The notes under the pieces are model-generated. The model worked only from the letters and a program-made list of their open reading frames with translations, was not told the origin of the DNA and ran no database searches. Below are positions 47,775-60,966 of a stretch of 64,000 nt of DNA, in pieces (positions within the stretch are counted from its first letter, which is position 1; every line of letters starts with the position of its first letter). Source of the stretch: Membranipora membranacea (Eukaryota > Bryozoa > Gymnolaemata > Cheilostomatida > Membraniporidae); assembly GCA_914767715.1 (NCBI GenBank), contig OU612069.1:1364001-1428000 (forward strand), written 5' to 3'. The position numbers and the translations under genes are program-made.

Positions 47775-50340
47775 TTCAAATCAGTGAATCAACGATCTAA
47801 TATAATTTGCCAATTTGCCTGTAGTGCCAAGTGTATATTTGAAAAAAAACACTGCGTTTCATCACGAGTAAGCGTATCACGTTTCATCATGTTATATGAT
47901 AAACGAAAATTTCCAATGACACTGAAAAATGGCTTGGTCGATGCAGGGTCATAATATGTGAAATTGCGAACATTGTCATAAATGAGCTGATTGTTTGCAA
48001 TCGTAGCAAGATCAAAAATTCAATTTGCTAATCAGTTCAGGATTTCATAGTGCCTGGAAGCAGTTGGTTGAGTTTATAAACCTTATCATACATCATGAGA
48101 TTTGAGAGTTCAACAGATCACTTCTATAGCGAGAGGTCCCTGATTCAATTCTTGCTCTCTTCTTTCGAGGGATTCACCCGGCTTCTCCCTATCATACATG
48201 ACACGACATGACCGGGCTCTGGTGGTGCATCACCTTGCGGTCACTAAGTTCCTGTTGGCACCTAATATATTCGTTTTAGGGTAATCACTGAAATATATTA
48301 TATGAATGTGGGTACATATCTAACCCTGAGCAGGCGTATGGCTATTCATGTATGGTTGCTGGACGGCATTTCTCATTTTTGATTGGTCCACTAGTTCAGA
48401 ATCTGTTATAGCTGACCCTCGTGAACTTTTGTCAAGCAGCGCATGCCTGAGTTTTTGAAGGTCGTTACTGGTAGGTCAATCATGCGTAATATAAACGCTG
48501 CAACATTTATAGCTTTATTTATATCCTGACACAAAGCTTTATACTGATGGCATATCTGCACAAACAGCCACGCTATGTGTTTTACCACTGATCCATAAAT
48601 CCATACCAATGAGAGCAAGCAAATGAAGCAATCAATATACCGAATCTGACAAAATCTAATGGTGTTTAGGAAACCAGTTATTCAGCACAATGCCATCCAT
48701 ACCTGACAAGTCTCCCTTTTTGGTAGGGAGCCTCCCAGTTTTTAGGGGTATTTCCCACCTCCTCCCTATCTCCCTTTTTCCTCCCTTTTTTCAGCTTCCT
48801 TCACCCACAAGACTTTTTAAGCTTCTTGTTGCAAGAAAAACTATGTTTTCCTTTCCCGACAGTACATATACCTAGATATAATTGCCTATTAACATACCAT
48901 CTCTCCTCGTTCGGATAAAGTGCAACAATATAATTTGTAAAATGAGGTAAAATTATGCATTTCATAATATGAACGCTCTAGTTTTGGCTTAAAACAAATG
49001 ACAACACGGCCAAATTACACCTTCACTGCGGGACGCGCAGAGTGGTACTCCGGGTCGGGAGTTCGTCCGCGGAGACCTCCTGATTTCTTGGTCTACCAAC
49101 TTGTCATGTATGATGCCATCCTTTCATCTAGCCAGTCTTGACAAGCTTTGTTTGGGGGAGGGGTTAGTAGTCTGAAAAATTCTGTTCAGTCTGTTCAGCC
49201 TGTTCAGCAATTTACAGTTACCGAAATCTAACTGCCTCAGATAAGAATTGAAACAAACAGTGGGAAGGGGGAAAGATGGAAACACCAATAACTCACAACA
49301 CAGTGTAGTTAAGGTCAGATCTGTGGCTTTTTTTGCATCATATAGACTTCAATGGAGATTAACCCACCTGCGATAATTTGAGCAGTTGTTGTCCGATTTG
49401 GATATTTGAGCTATCATTTGAAAGGTTTTTCAATGGGTCATTGTACAGTTTGTCTTTCATGAGGGTTGACCCAAAATGTTAATCACTTTTGGGGGAAAAA
49501 GGGTATTTTTAGGGTCAAAAAACATGCCTTTAACCCACCTGATTTAATTTCTTTCTTAATGAACTCATTACTATGGATTTTTTCTCAGATGGTAGTATAC
49601 ATATTTATCTTCTGTACATTTTTAATCTTATGTCATTTGGTTCCATAACAGAGGAGTTACAGGCTTTCATGACGCTTCTACAAGCGATTAGGCTGTGTTT
49701 TCTATACTCAATGTTAGCTGTCTTATGAAACTTGTTAAATGAAAATGTGAAAATTTTTTTGCAACTTATTATACTACCGTGACTTCCTTATTTGCAGGTA
49801 CTGTCAGTAATAGAGCTAAATTTTCTCTGAAAGTATATATATATTATATATAAATATATTAATAGTTTTAAGGCCATATTCACTATTCTATTTTCTCCAT
49901 ATTCAACAAATAAATCACGTATACCTATGACTGCCGCTAATTGTTTGCTGCTAGGCTGTGCGTTTTATTTAGCCACATCCTTGGCTGGCATCAAGGCAAC
50001 ACCATCACCGGGTAGGAAGACTGTTTGATTCTTTTTTGTACGATCGAAGATTGGTATCTTAGTTTAATCAAGGAGTCACTCCTTGGTTTAATGATCACTG
50101 CTTGCCCATATAGTATCATACCACAGTTTGCCAGACAAAAGCAAACATTTTTCAATGTCACTGCTCACAAAATATTTCATCGTTATTCATCGCTATTATG
50201 CTCTAACCACAAATACTTGTATGGAGATCATCACTTGAACGTTATGCTGTGTATTTGCTTATTTGTGATAGAATGTTGGAAATATGCCGAAACAAACAAT
50301 TTTCGATAGATTGTGTATATGCACCTGGGAGACATAAATG

Positions 50341-50406
50341 AGGTGTAGCTCAGCTGCATGGCTTTGGCTTACCAAGCTGAAGGTCCCAGGTTCAACACCC
50401 AGGTAG
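50341..50406 (+). repeat. tRNA-like SINE fragment
   Basis: A-box-like TAGCTCAGCTGCATGG and B-box-like GGTTCAACACC at tRNA spacing, with no convincing cloverleaf. Likely the head of a tRNA-derived SINE. Confidence 0.45.
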
Positions 50407-51283
50407 TGAGGGATTTTTGTAATTGAGATTAAAGCTTCAAAATTTCTCATCTTGGACAACAATCTGACCTTGGACTACACTCAAAAAACTCCCATAATCA
50501 CAACAACGCCAACTACTATGGATTGGTTCTTTGCATCATTCACATCAGGACCTGCCTTATTTCGATGACCTGGAGGGGGGGGGGTTCAATTAGAGATTTA
50601 GCTGGCCTTTTAGTAGGCTTTAGCAGCTAAAAACCAGCTTGAGCTCAGTCACTCATTCCGGGAGGGGGGGGTTGTTTGGATCAGTTGCTGTTAAAGCTAG
50701 TTAAATAATACCACCTAATACAAAACAAGACATCCTGAAGCGGTGGCCCCAGATCATTCATCAATCACTTTATCATTTATTACTGATCAGCTCTAAGGTC
50801 TGGCCCACCCATGGCCATCTCTTTTCAAATTCAGGCTAGAAATGGATTGGCTTGTGGACACAACAGGGTATAGTTGGGTGGCCCAATGCCTACTCCTTCT
50901 TACTTTATATACTCAGGTTCTAGCCTGAGAAGGCTGCCGGGGTGGGTGGGTGTCCCCCCATTATCACAGCCTCAATTTTCACTTATGATTCTTTGATACT
51001 GCAATCTTTTGTATCATGACTGCAAACATCTATTCAAATGAATGAGCTGCTGCTCTCTGACTTATGAAACTTATCTAATATTTAAGCTCAGATGATGCAG
51101 AAGCACCAACAAGGCCGTCAACAAGAGAAATCTGGAACTGTATAAATGTGTGCAGTAACTGACAACCTCAACTGAATAGTCAGGTTGTCAACCAGACAAG
51201 CATACAACTAAAGGATTTTTAAAGGTGATATTTAGTGAATTGCCCTGACAGTTAAAATTAAACTGAATGAAAAGAAAATAACT

Positions 51284-51330
51284 CACACGCACGCACGCAA
51301 GCACGCACGCACACACGCACGCACACACGT
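51284..51330. repeat. CACG/CA microsatellite
   Basis: Mixed CACG and CA repeat. Confidence 0.85.
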
Positions 51331-52182
51331 ATAATATATTGATTAAAAATATACTGCAGTTCCTAAAAAATCTGACCTGTATTTTTCCTTATCCTTATGT
51401 CCTTGTAATGTCGCTTCTCGATTGACTTTCTGAATACAAAGTTAGCTTGGATACGAATGATACGAATGATACGATTGTGTACGAATGGTATCTACTCTAT
51501 GTGACGTTCAAACGTCCTGCTTGCTCTGGTGGTTACAAATCAACTGCCTTCAGTAATATACTGCAACCTTTATTTACTGCCAAATTAGCGTTTATCTTGA
51601 TGTTCGTAGGACGAAGCTTCCGCTGGCAGTTTCACTTTGATGATGTATATACCCCTAGTGTTTATAATATGTTAAAATGATCGTATTATCAATTTCACAG
51701 TTGACTTCACATCGCAGCTTATGAGATGACAGTGCAACCAGTGCAACCCTGGTGCAACACAGCTTATCACATCTGAAATCAAATACCCTGCTGACCTTGA
51801 TAATTCGCGGAGGGCACAACTCCAACCTTTTTCACTAGTCTTAATTATTCCCGGACTTCCCACCAGGAGGGTGGGATCCCACCCTCCCTGATTTCAGGCC
51901 CGAATTTCTGGAAAGTTTAGGAGTTGTATCCTCTTTCCCAAGTGAGATCACCATGCTGCATACAAAGCTAAACAATGATATATAAGAACACCAATTAATT
52001 ACCTGCTCACTGTAAGTCCCAAACTACAAAACAACTCCTCTATATAAGTTTGCATTTAGCTAGTTTTAATTATTCAGGTTTCTGTCATCGCTAACCGCGA
52101 ATTATTAAACCACTTGAAAACATAAGGTCAGTAGGGTACCTGATTATTTATTTACAGTAGCACTAATCTATCATACAATCCT

Positions 52183-52382
52183 TGTCATTTTTATTCATCT
52201 CTGCAAGCAAACTTACAAAGCTTCCGAAAGCAGTCAAAAATAACACAGTATGTACACCGTCAACTAAAACAGAGCAGTTAATGAGAGACAAACGTAATAA
52301 CATTTTACATAGGATAAGAAAATCTCCGAAGAGGAACAGCTCACTAACTGATAATATCAGCGATATCTGTGCTGATAATTAA
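52183..52382 (+). CDS. weak candidate terminal exon, unknown protein
   Basis: Open frame with a basic, Ser/Asn-rich, coding-like composition (MRDKRNNILHRIRKSPKRNS then SLTDNISDICADN and stop), preceded by a possible acceptor (CATCTCTGCAAG, about 52206). No upstream partner exon was found and no family recognised. It may be chance. Confidence 0.2.
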
Positions 52383-52853
52383 AATCATAACGGGCCTATT
52401 TCGGTCTAGCCGGCTATTTGGGGCCTTATTTCACTGTGCAACTTAAAAGAGAATGCGCCCACTATCCATGAAGCCAATTTACAGCTTATGTCCCATTTTT
52501 TAGAAAGTTGGCGGTGAGAGAAGCGTTCAGAAACCTGCCAGCAACATGTCAATTTCACAAAAACATTATGTTAAAGATAAATCAAGAGACAGTGGTTAGC
52601 GTTTATGAGGTGACTTCAGTTTTAAAGTCTTGTGCCAGTTATAGAAATATTTAAACCAAACAATAGATAGGTTTTGGCAAGGAACTGTTGGTCTTGAATT
52701 ATTTTGACAAATGAGATGCATTTCTGGGTATCAACAGCACTGCATTACCATTGTCATAAACAGATTACGGCCATTGTCATTTACAACAAAATCAGTGTTC
52801 TATGTAACTGTGAGGTGATGGTACATCTTGCAGATAATGCAGTCACTGTGAGA

Positions 52854-53562
52854 TCAGCTGTGTTTACTGAGTGGAGATCCGGGACTATCAGGATATCCAT
52901 AAAGTCCTCTTAGCTCCATCAGATATTGACCTCTAAAATAAAAGAAAACACGGTGTGAACTTTGGTAACTTGTCATTGTATCTGTATGTCATGATCCCAG
53001 GAGTAAGATGTATATTATAATCAAACTCCTTGAAATAGTAAGAGATCTTTGAAATCATCAGCTGAGTGAGTGATAGTATTTTGGTAGAGTTGAGTATAAG
53101 CAGGGAGGGTATGAGCTGATACAAAATAGGTAATGTTAAGTTATTTTGAAGGTCGGGGATGTGTACCAATTAAGCGCAACAAAAACTCAAAAGAGATGTT
53201 TCCTCATGAGTGCAGTAAACACATTTGCAAAATGTTGCCTCGAAATCAACACATTAGACTGGGGGGGGGGCGTCAGCCATACAAGGTGATGAAAGTCAGT
53301 CAGATACAATACAGACGTCTCACTCCATAATCAATCATATTCTGGATTTTACTCTAAACTATTCTGGAAGGAAAAGACATTCCCAAGGCTCATGTAATAA
53401 TAACATATTTAAAGTGAGCCACATGACAACATAAAACTCACTTTAAACCTATACACACTTCACTTCATCATAAGTATCCGGAACAGTGAGAGTTGAGCTT
53501 GAACTTTCTTCTCTCTGTTACAAGATAAAAGCTTCTCTTAACTCACCAACCCCTGCATGTCA
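52854..53562 (-). pseudogene. decayed copy of the coiled-coil gene 3' end
   Basis: Two blocks match the gene at 60967-63681. About 53455-53562 reads SDMQGLVS, a stop, then EKLLSCNREKKVQAQL, against SDRQELVSLEQLLASNREKE in the intact gene. 52854-52932 contains MELRGLYGYPDSPGSPLSKH and a stop, against MELSRVDDHPNRVGSPLNKH in the intact last exon; it has one extra base between acceptor and ATG. The in-frame stop and the shift indicate a pseudogene. The 53-kb and 16-kb remnants cover different parts of the protein. Confidence 0.65.
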
Positions 53563-54832
53563 CTAAAATAATAACATACACGTATATTTATTATTGATTG
53601 ATTGATTTTTTTTTGATTGATTGATTATATTTCTATCACTGACTGTAAAAGTTGAGAGCAAAAGGTTGCTGGTACACATACTCTGCTAAAAAATATTGAG
53701 GTACCCTTGTTACGGTGGCCTCGTTGCCCGGGTTACGTGTTATTAAAATTATAGGATGAATCATGTTACTGTGATGGGACTGCATAATGATGCAGAGCTG
53801 TCAAGCTAACAGGTTTGCTGTACACCTATGTGGGTGTGCAGCCTTTGTCAAAGGGACATGGACATTCATGATGTCTTAGGACAAGTGGCTACTAACTGAT
53901 TAACTGATAGACTACAAATATTAAGTGGGTAGACATATAATTGACAAAATGGACACGTGGGCCGGTGAAACTGGATGAACCACAATGTGCTATTGTGCTG
54001 CATATGGTAATGGAGAGATATGAACAGCTGGTGAGAGTTAGTTATGCAGACACAACCATACACGGTAAAAGATGGCCATATTTACTCAACATTGTTCTCA
54101 AATGTGTCATGTCCGTTGATTACATAGTATTTGGACAAGGACAGCATAATATGTAAGTTTGATGGCTATAATACAGCCTTTCATATTAGTGCTCTCAGTG
54201 GCTCAGCATATGGTTTTTATATAGGCTATATGTAGGCGTATAACAGAGTAACCTAACTGAGATCGAACCAGGAGCATTGTCTAAGTTTGACTTTAGATCA
54301 GGGATGATATCTTGTTTCATACTTACTCTCACTTCGCTCATGACCATGAATGTGGTGTTTAAAACACTGGCAGTCTTCTCCCATACCTGAATCATCTATA
54401 TGATCGATCCCAATCCAGAATTGTGAGGTGCTTAACTGCTGTTTTTTCTTTGGCCGGTACGCTATCTATAAATTGAAGATTGAAAGACATAATATAGTAA
54501 ACAATGATTACATAAAGGGGAGCACTAAAACTGCAATATCTATTGATTTCTATTCATGCCACCTACTATATTGCTCCAGGTATGAGAGTATTCCATTCAG
54601 ACTCTGGGAAAAGTAGCCTCATGTTTGGGAAATACCCATGAGCAGAGATATTAACTGCCAAGTAGTGAAGAAAATCTCAGCCAGAATTTTTGTCATTTTG
54701 AGTAAGGGCGGTCATTCATGACATTGACGAAAGATCATACAATGTGTATTATTGGACCCTAGGCTATATGAAGTAAGATTAATGTAGAAGTATGTGAGGA
54801 AAAATCCAAGCAAATCCTGCAAAGTGCATAGA

Positions 54833-54885
54833 CCATAGACCTACTAATAATAAACGTATTATTATTATTAGTAGTAGGTCTATGG
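54833..54885. repeat. hairpin
   Basis: CCATAGACCTACTAATAATA pairs with TATTATTAGTAGTAGGTCTATGG-type sequence across a short AT loop; one extra triplet lies in the right arm. Confidence 0.7.
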
Positions 54886-56090
54886 CATAGACTAATGATT
54901 ACCAAAATATCATGGTGGCTGTTTTCGAGTTGTTATTTTCCTGCAAGTTTTAGCTAAACCAACAATGTTTATAGATAAATTAGTTGTTGACATTTGAGGA
55001 TTCTGATTAAAAATAAGTAGTTATGTCATCCCTGCACTTGAAGTTCAAGGCCATGAAATGATAACGGCCACTGTTAGGTCATGTAAGCGTATCTGAGGTC
55101 TAATTCATGTAGCTGAAGTATTCTCACATGGAATTTTGTGTCCCGAGGACATAATCTAAAATTAGGGGTGGTAACATGTTGGGTTCTCAGGTAAATAGAG
55201 TATTAATCAATGAAGCTGAAGCACTTTACTTTGTGATTCTTCATATTATAATATATTTATATTCTACACATAATGTACATTGGTCTGTACATTATATCTC
55301 TCTGGTTCTAATAACCGTGTACACTCTCCATCCTGCGTACGGGGATATAAATAGGGTGTGTTTACAACATTCCCACAATGCATGATTCCAAGAAAAATCG
55401 GGTCCATATCATATACATGACTATTGATAATACACTGGGAATTTCCAGAATTTGCATTGTGGGATACTCCTGTGCATACTCCTGTAAATAGTAGTATGAT
55501 GGGTCATAAAATGAGCTAAAATCTATTCTGTCTTCTACAGTGATATTATTCATGTGCTTGTGAACAGCTTTGACTTGTAATCAGCGATTGTGAGGGGCTT
55601 CCTAGTTCTCATCAATGTCTCGATTGGTTGGCTTGAAATGCAACCAATATGTTCCTTGTGTGAGAACATCTCTATCTCCAAATGATTCCACACATACAAT
55701 AGCTGTTATTGCATTTTTACTATCAAACCCGAGTTAGTCATCAGTTGTATCCCTGAATTTACCGAGGAAACGAACCAGTGAGAATTAAAGCTCAAGATAA
55801 TACTACAGACCTCATGACCGATGACATCTTTTTCCTCCAGTTTAGTCTGCGTTTCGCCCTTTAGTTTCAATATGCTGGTCGTATCTAAATGGTGATATGT
55901 TTACGAGGTGAGCTGCTTGTATTCTCTGAAAGATGGAGAGTAACATCTATCAGATTTTGGTTCAACTACTTTGTGGAAAAGCATATCTTTAATAGGATAT
56001 CAAGAGAAAGAGAACCAGAAAATGATTTCATCGAATCTATCATATCTGTATTGCTGGGAGACTGCAGCGCTTATTTTGGTACTAGTCTTC

Positions 56091-56276
56091 ACTGATACAC
56101 TCATATACTGATACACTCATACACTCACACACTCACACACTCACACACTGATACACTGATACACTGATACACTGATACACTCATACACTCATATACTCAT
56201 ACACTCATATACTCATACACTCATACACTGATACACTCATACACTCATACACTCATATACTCATACACTCATACTG
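56091..56276. repeat. 10-bp tandem repeat
   Basis: About 18 copies of ACACTCATAC and variants (ACACTGATAC, ACACTCACAC). Confidence 0.9.
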
Positions 56277-57195
56277 TTGAGTTAGGTCGTCTGCGCACCA
56301 GTTGTTCGGCTAGGCAGCTTCATAAGATAATGGTAAAACAAAGTAACAGGTTCTCTTCCAACACACCTTTCCAAGCAATGGATCAGGTATAAGACCTTAG
56401 TACAGGATTTCAGATCAACATGTGAGTTCACTCCAAATATAAAACCCCATTATACCATGATAATGTTTATAGGTGACATTTCATTACATAATACTCTGAC
56501 TGACCTTCTTGTAAATGTGACACCAAATCTTCTCTTATCCTGATAAGTTATCGCCCTGTGTGTCTGCCTCATACCATAACAAGTCTGCTGAATAACATAA
56601 AGTGAGAATTTCACTATCAATAACCCAACAGACAAACAGACATTATAAAATATATTAACTAAACATTCATGTAGAAAGGGAAGTTATGTAAACAGGGAGT
56701 GAAGATTTCAATGATATCATTCTAAGATTCTTATTAAATTCATATAACCAGCTGAAGAAAACTCAACTTGGTGAGCTCTGTAGCAAAAGCAGCAAAATCT
56801 ACATTAGCACAATAATTTTAAAGAAAAACTAAAACTGGTGTGGGGTCTTTTAATTAGAAACAGCCAAAATCGCAATCTGATCACTCACTCGGTGAATGAG
56901 TGATACCTGCTAGGCTCTCGCTTTCATACCGCTCAGTCATTGATGGAACTATATGCATTCAGAGTGAGCGATTTGGGATCGAATTTGTCTCTAAATGAAA
57001 GACCAAGTGCGTGATAATTTTGAGCTATTGATAGTGATAACTTGCTTTAGTGTAGCATCGCTCTTTCTAATTGAAATACCCCCCTGGATAATTGGACGTT
57101 ATCATAAATTTGGCTAGTCACAAAGCAGAGTAGAACTTACCCTTTCTCATTTTACTCCGTGGTAGGACATATCAATAGACAACAGGGGACAGGTG

Positions 57196-58172
57196 TTACG
57201 GCATTTCGACAGTCATTGAAAGTTTGCCGTTTTCATAAAAATATCCCTGTGAGTCGAGCTGTTCCACAGGGAGCACAATGTGAGACATATCACATTCATA
57301 ACTCCCCGCATCATCACAGTCTGAGTCACCGTCACTCTCAGAGCAAGACAAAGGAATGAATTTAGGGAGGCTTGTTGTGATGAGAAATGGTGGGTTATTC
57401 TTTAGCAGTGATCTTCTTTTGTCTTTGCTCAGTGGATCGAGAGCTCTCTCACTGTTATCCCGTACAAAGTCATGCAGGAGGTCGTTGAATACATAGTGGG
57501 TGCTCACTGTAGATTCATCGGTGCCACCATTGACTGGTTCACTGATAGACCCGGCTATGAGATGGAAGAGAGACTTGTCACTAGATTTGGATCTCATCCA
57601 AATAATAGTGACCTGAGAATTATCATCATATATACTCAGTTCTCTTATCTCTGCCTTTATATCCGACTCAATCAACTTCTACAATTAATAGAAAAATTTT
57701 TTAACTGACCCTGTACCAAATTTATTCCAAGTTTTTATCATTTTACCTCAATATGCCCACCCTCTTACACAAAAGTAATTGATATAACCACAACAGCTGC
57801 ATTGCATTATTCTTATGTGTGGCTAACTTGACCTCCTACTGCCTCTGAGATAGTTCATATATCCAAAAAATGTAATCTCTGCACTTCAAAGGGCTCCACA
57901 AATTTAAATAAATGTACATAGACACAGCATAAAGTTGTCTCTTCTCAGTATTCCGCTGTCTCAGAGTATGAGACAGCAAAACATGTAGAAGATATCCGCA
58001 GAGGTGAGGTACTCGTGGAGGATACATACTGGACCGTCATACATTATACCACCATGAGGTAGGGACTGTCTGACTTGGGAAAATGTTAGGGGGCTCTAAA
58101 TACCACAAGTCAATTATCACCAAATATAGCTGTGATGAGTTATCTTCTCACATATATTATTACCTCAGGCAT
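57196..58172 (-). CDS. possible two-exon gene, unknown protein
   Basis: The large exon 57196-57678 (acceptor TTAATTGTAG, phase 0) is open for 160 codons to a stop. It encodes KLIESDIKAEIRELSIYDDN, then VTIIWMRSKSSDKSLFHLI, an acidic stretch SCSESDGDSDCDDAGSYECD and the end SQGYFYENGKLSMTVEMP. A 9-nt start exon ATG-CCT-GAG (58164-58172) with donor GTAATA fits the phase. A 162-residue protein would result. I do not recognise it. The start exon is speculative, and the large exon could instead be the last exon of a longer gene. Confidence 0.4.
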
Positions 58173-58179
58173 GGTGATA

Positions 58180-60730
58180 GCGAGGAGAGCTGACACAACC
58201 TTCAGTTGCTAGTGATGCGCAGTTTTATAAGAGGTAATGTTCTGTATGGTTAGTTTCGGTATATCTCAGATATCACCAGGTTGTTCAGCTCATCTGTAAA
58301 TAATCAACGTAGAGCTACTACATGACCAGCATATACAAATGTAATATAGATATGTATATTACTTTGTCTGTAACTGCTGAAATATCACTGTGAGTCTCTT
58401 TGTCACATAAATTTGGTATCAGTGAAATAAAACTACACAAAATCAAGTGAGCTGTTACTTTAAGATATACTGGAACATGCTGGGTTATTATTATGTGGTG
58501 ATTGAGTGAGAGTTTTTTCTAATAATTTTTCTTTTTTTTGTATTTTGTTATAAAGAAACATTGTAAATTAAGAGTAATGAATGTTCAAAGAAAGTATATA
58601 AAAACATGGGTCAGCTAGATCATCTGTGACTAGAGTGACGGCCAACCCTCCAACCAATTACAATAACACCACACTTACATCATGAAAAGCGCAGACAAAA
58701 CATGCCCACCATACCAGCTATCCACCAAACGACCAGACATTATATACCAAACATTATAGGCAAATGACTTTCTTCACCAATTGTTGGGCGTTAGTGTGAA
58801 CAGCTCACTATCTAGCTATGGTTTTTGCTTATCTAACATCATCGAATCAATCTGCAGTGCACTGAACCACCAAGTGGTGCAGAAAGAGACCCGGACAAAC
58901 CCGAGGAAAATATATAGGCCTACAAGGTTTGGTATGGGACATGTCTTACAGCACTCAAAGTCTATAAACCATTGTTGTTGATGCGGTAGTGCTTGAATGA
59001 GTGCTGTAAGTCATGTCCCATCAACACCTACCACACTTCTCGGCACACCAGAGTGTTGGATTGAACTAACTAACTAAATACTACCTAAAATATTAAATAT
59101 GTCTTAGCAAGCACCATATCCATGAGCTGCACCAACAAAGCCTCTACTATGAGTTTTATTCATAAAACTGGCTACTGCCCTTACAGTACTGGCTTTTTCT
59201 GTAATTGACTGGGATGTGAGCAAGGAGTCAGTAGTAGGCCTATTACTACTAACTAAACTTGGTGTAAATCATGTATTCTATTAATCTAACAAAGTAAAAC
59301 TCCCCACCTACTACTAGCTCAGATTAACAACACTCTCACTGGCCGGTCACACAAAGGGGGGGGGGGGATGGAATGTGGCACATTATGGAGCCTTCAAACA
59401 CTCCTCAGTCACACACCAACATAATAGGACTTACACTAAAGGACTAGCAGCAGGCCCTTAAGTAGGCCTACACCCTTAGTTAGTAAGGGATTTGAGATGA
59501 AACTGAAAGATAAGGGTCACCCTAGTTTAAGTGCTCAAACGGTGCAAGATGCTGGTAGAGGCATTTCATTATCAACCACTTTCTCCCCTCCGAGGGTCAG
59601 GTCAGGGATATGGAATTTTCTTTGATTTAATCAACAAGCCTCAAGGCTACCAATCCCTGCAACTGTGATAGGTAAAGAATATTTCCAACTCAAGCCGATC
59701 ATTAAAATTTATATATAGCACGGATTAACTTGTTTATAGTAAGTTACTAACCTTAGTTACTTACATCCCAGATGAGATGGAGATAACATACTTACTAGGA
59801 TTTCTACTGAAATATCAGCAATAGCGACACAAGTTATATCATTTGTCAATATTATGATGTTGGTCAAAGCTTACGCTATGTGCTGTACGCTTACGCTATA
59901 CGCTGTTGGTCAAAGCTTATTGATATTATTAGCTCTGATGTTGGTAGGGGTATTTTGATCAAGGCACTAATACTTACTTATCTGTAGTTGGTAACTATAA
60001 TAGAAAAGTCCAAAACCATGTTTGTTCCCCAACTTGTACAAGAAAGTCTTACTAAAAAAAATAATTCAATGTATGAATATAAATTTAATTTAAGCCCCAA
60101 AAACTCTCATTGAGAACAATATCACCTCCGACTGTATGTCAGTACAATTCTTGTATTCATTTCGCAAACTACCAAACCTATACACGGCACATCGACAATA
60201 AAAATATGTACATTTCAAAATAGCAAGCACATCAAAGAGAAAACATATCTAGCTGATCATCTCAATACAGGATAGATGATGCCAAATATGGCAACAGATG
60301 ATTACAGAAAAGAGGAAGCACACGTGGGTCGGTATTTAACAGAAAAGGGAAGAAAGAAGACTCACTAATTCTCATTCACTGCATAGTCAATATTGAAAAC
60401 ACTCGAGTTTATGGTATTACAAAAGATTTCAGTCGCTGAAAAGCTCAGCTAATATAATGGAAGTAAATAGCAATGGAATAAATAACATCAAAATAGAATA
60501 ATTGAATCTTGGAAGCTTTGAGGATAATGATAAAAAAACAGTTACAGCTCCGGACCATTCCTGAGATCCCTTCTCAGAAGCTTGGCGTACACTGCACCAG
60601 AACTACACATCAATACTTGATACTCATGTCATTTTTAGTAACAAGTAAACTAAGGCACTGTCATAAAGAACGTCGGTGCCTCATGATTGTCACAAGTTTA
60701 TCACACATGTCACAGCTAGCACATTCACAT
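58180..60730. other. intergenic, no gene seen
   Basis: AT-rich with a G13 run near 59357 and a short duplicated motif around 59875-59920 (GGTCAAAGCTTACGCTAT). Near 58928-59018, GGGACATG…TTACAGCACTC is followed by its inverse. Nothing protein-like. Confidence 0.4.
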
Positions 60731-60732
60731 CA

Positions 60733-60966
60733 TACGGTCAGACAGTATACAAGTCAGACAGTATACAAGTCAGACAGTATACAAGTCAGACAGTATACAA
60801 GTCAGACAGTATATAAGTCAGACAGTATTTAAGTCAGACAGTATATAAGTCAGACAGTATACAAGTCAGACAGCATATAAGTCAGACAGTATATAAGTCA
60901 GACAGTATATAAGTCAGACAGTATATAAATCAGACAGTATATAAGTCAGACAGTATATAGGTCAGA
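60733..60966. repeat. 16-bp tandem repeat
   Basis: About 14.5 copies of GTCAGACAGTATACAA, the later ones mostly GTCAGACAGTATATAA. It ends directly at the stop codon of the coiled-coil gene (60967), so it forms the start of that gene's 3' flank or UTR. Confidence 0.9.

Larger units (their letters stand above)
42400..52850. other. intergenic, repeat-rich, no gene with confidence
   Basis: No exon chain supported. The content is inverted-repeat elements (43.1-43.5 kb and 45.1-45.8 kb), CA-type microsatellites, a SINE-like piece (50.3 kb) and homopolymer G runs near 44830, 50577 and 50665. Two short plus-strand frames (43542-43736 and 52183-52382) have protein-like composition but no partner exons. 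Confidence 0.4.
53866..57190. other. non-coding or unresolved stretch
   Basis: Some minus-strand fragments look exon-like (for example a block ending at about 54320 before GTAAGT that reads VWEKTASVLNTTFMVMSEVR, and 56.45-56.6 kb), but none join in frame. They may be further debris of the duplicated coiled-coil gene or chance. Confidence 0.25.

Noticed and set aside
48690-48875. 61-codon plus ORF rich in Pro, Leu and Phe
   Set aside because: It comes from a C/T-rich tract; low complexity explains the composition.
50341-50406. Functional tRNA genes at 50.3, 28.2 and 61.3 kb
   Set aside because: A- and B-box-like motifs are present, but I could not form a credible acceptor stem and anticodon arm, so SINE or pseudogene fits better.
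53941-54156. 71-codon plus ORF
   Set aside because: It has some protein-like look, but no supporting exons, splice context or homology that I recognise.
60733-60966. CRISPR array
   Set aside because: Contiguous 16-bp repeats with no spacers, in a eukaryotic gene flank. The same applies to the 22-bp and 10-bp arrays.
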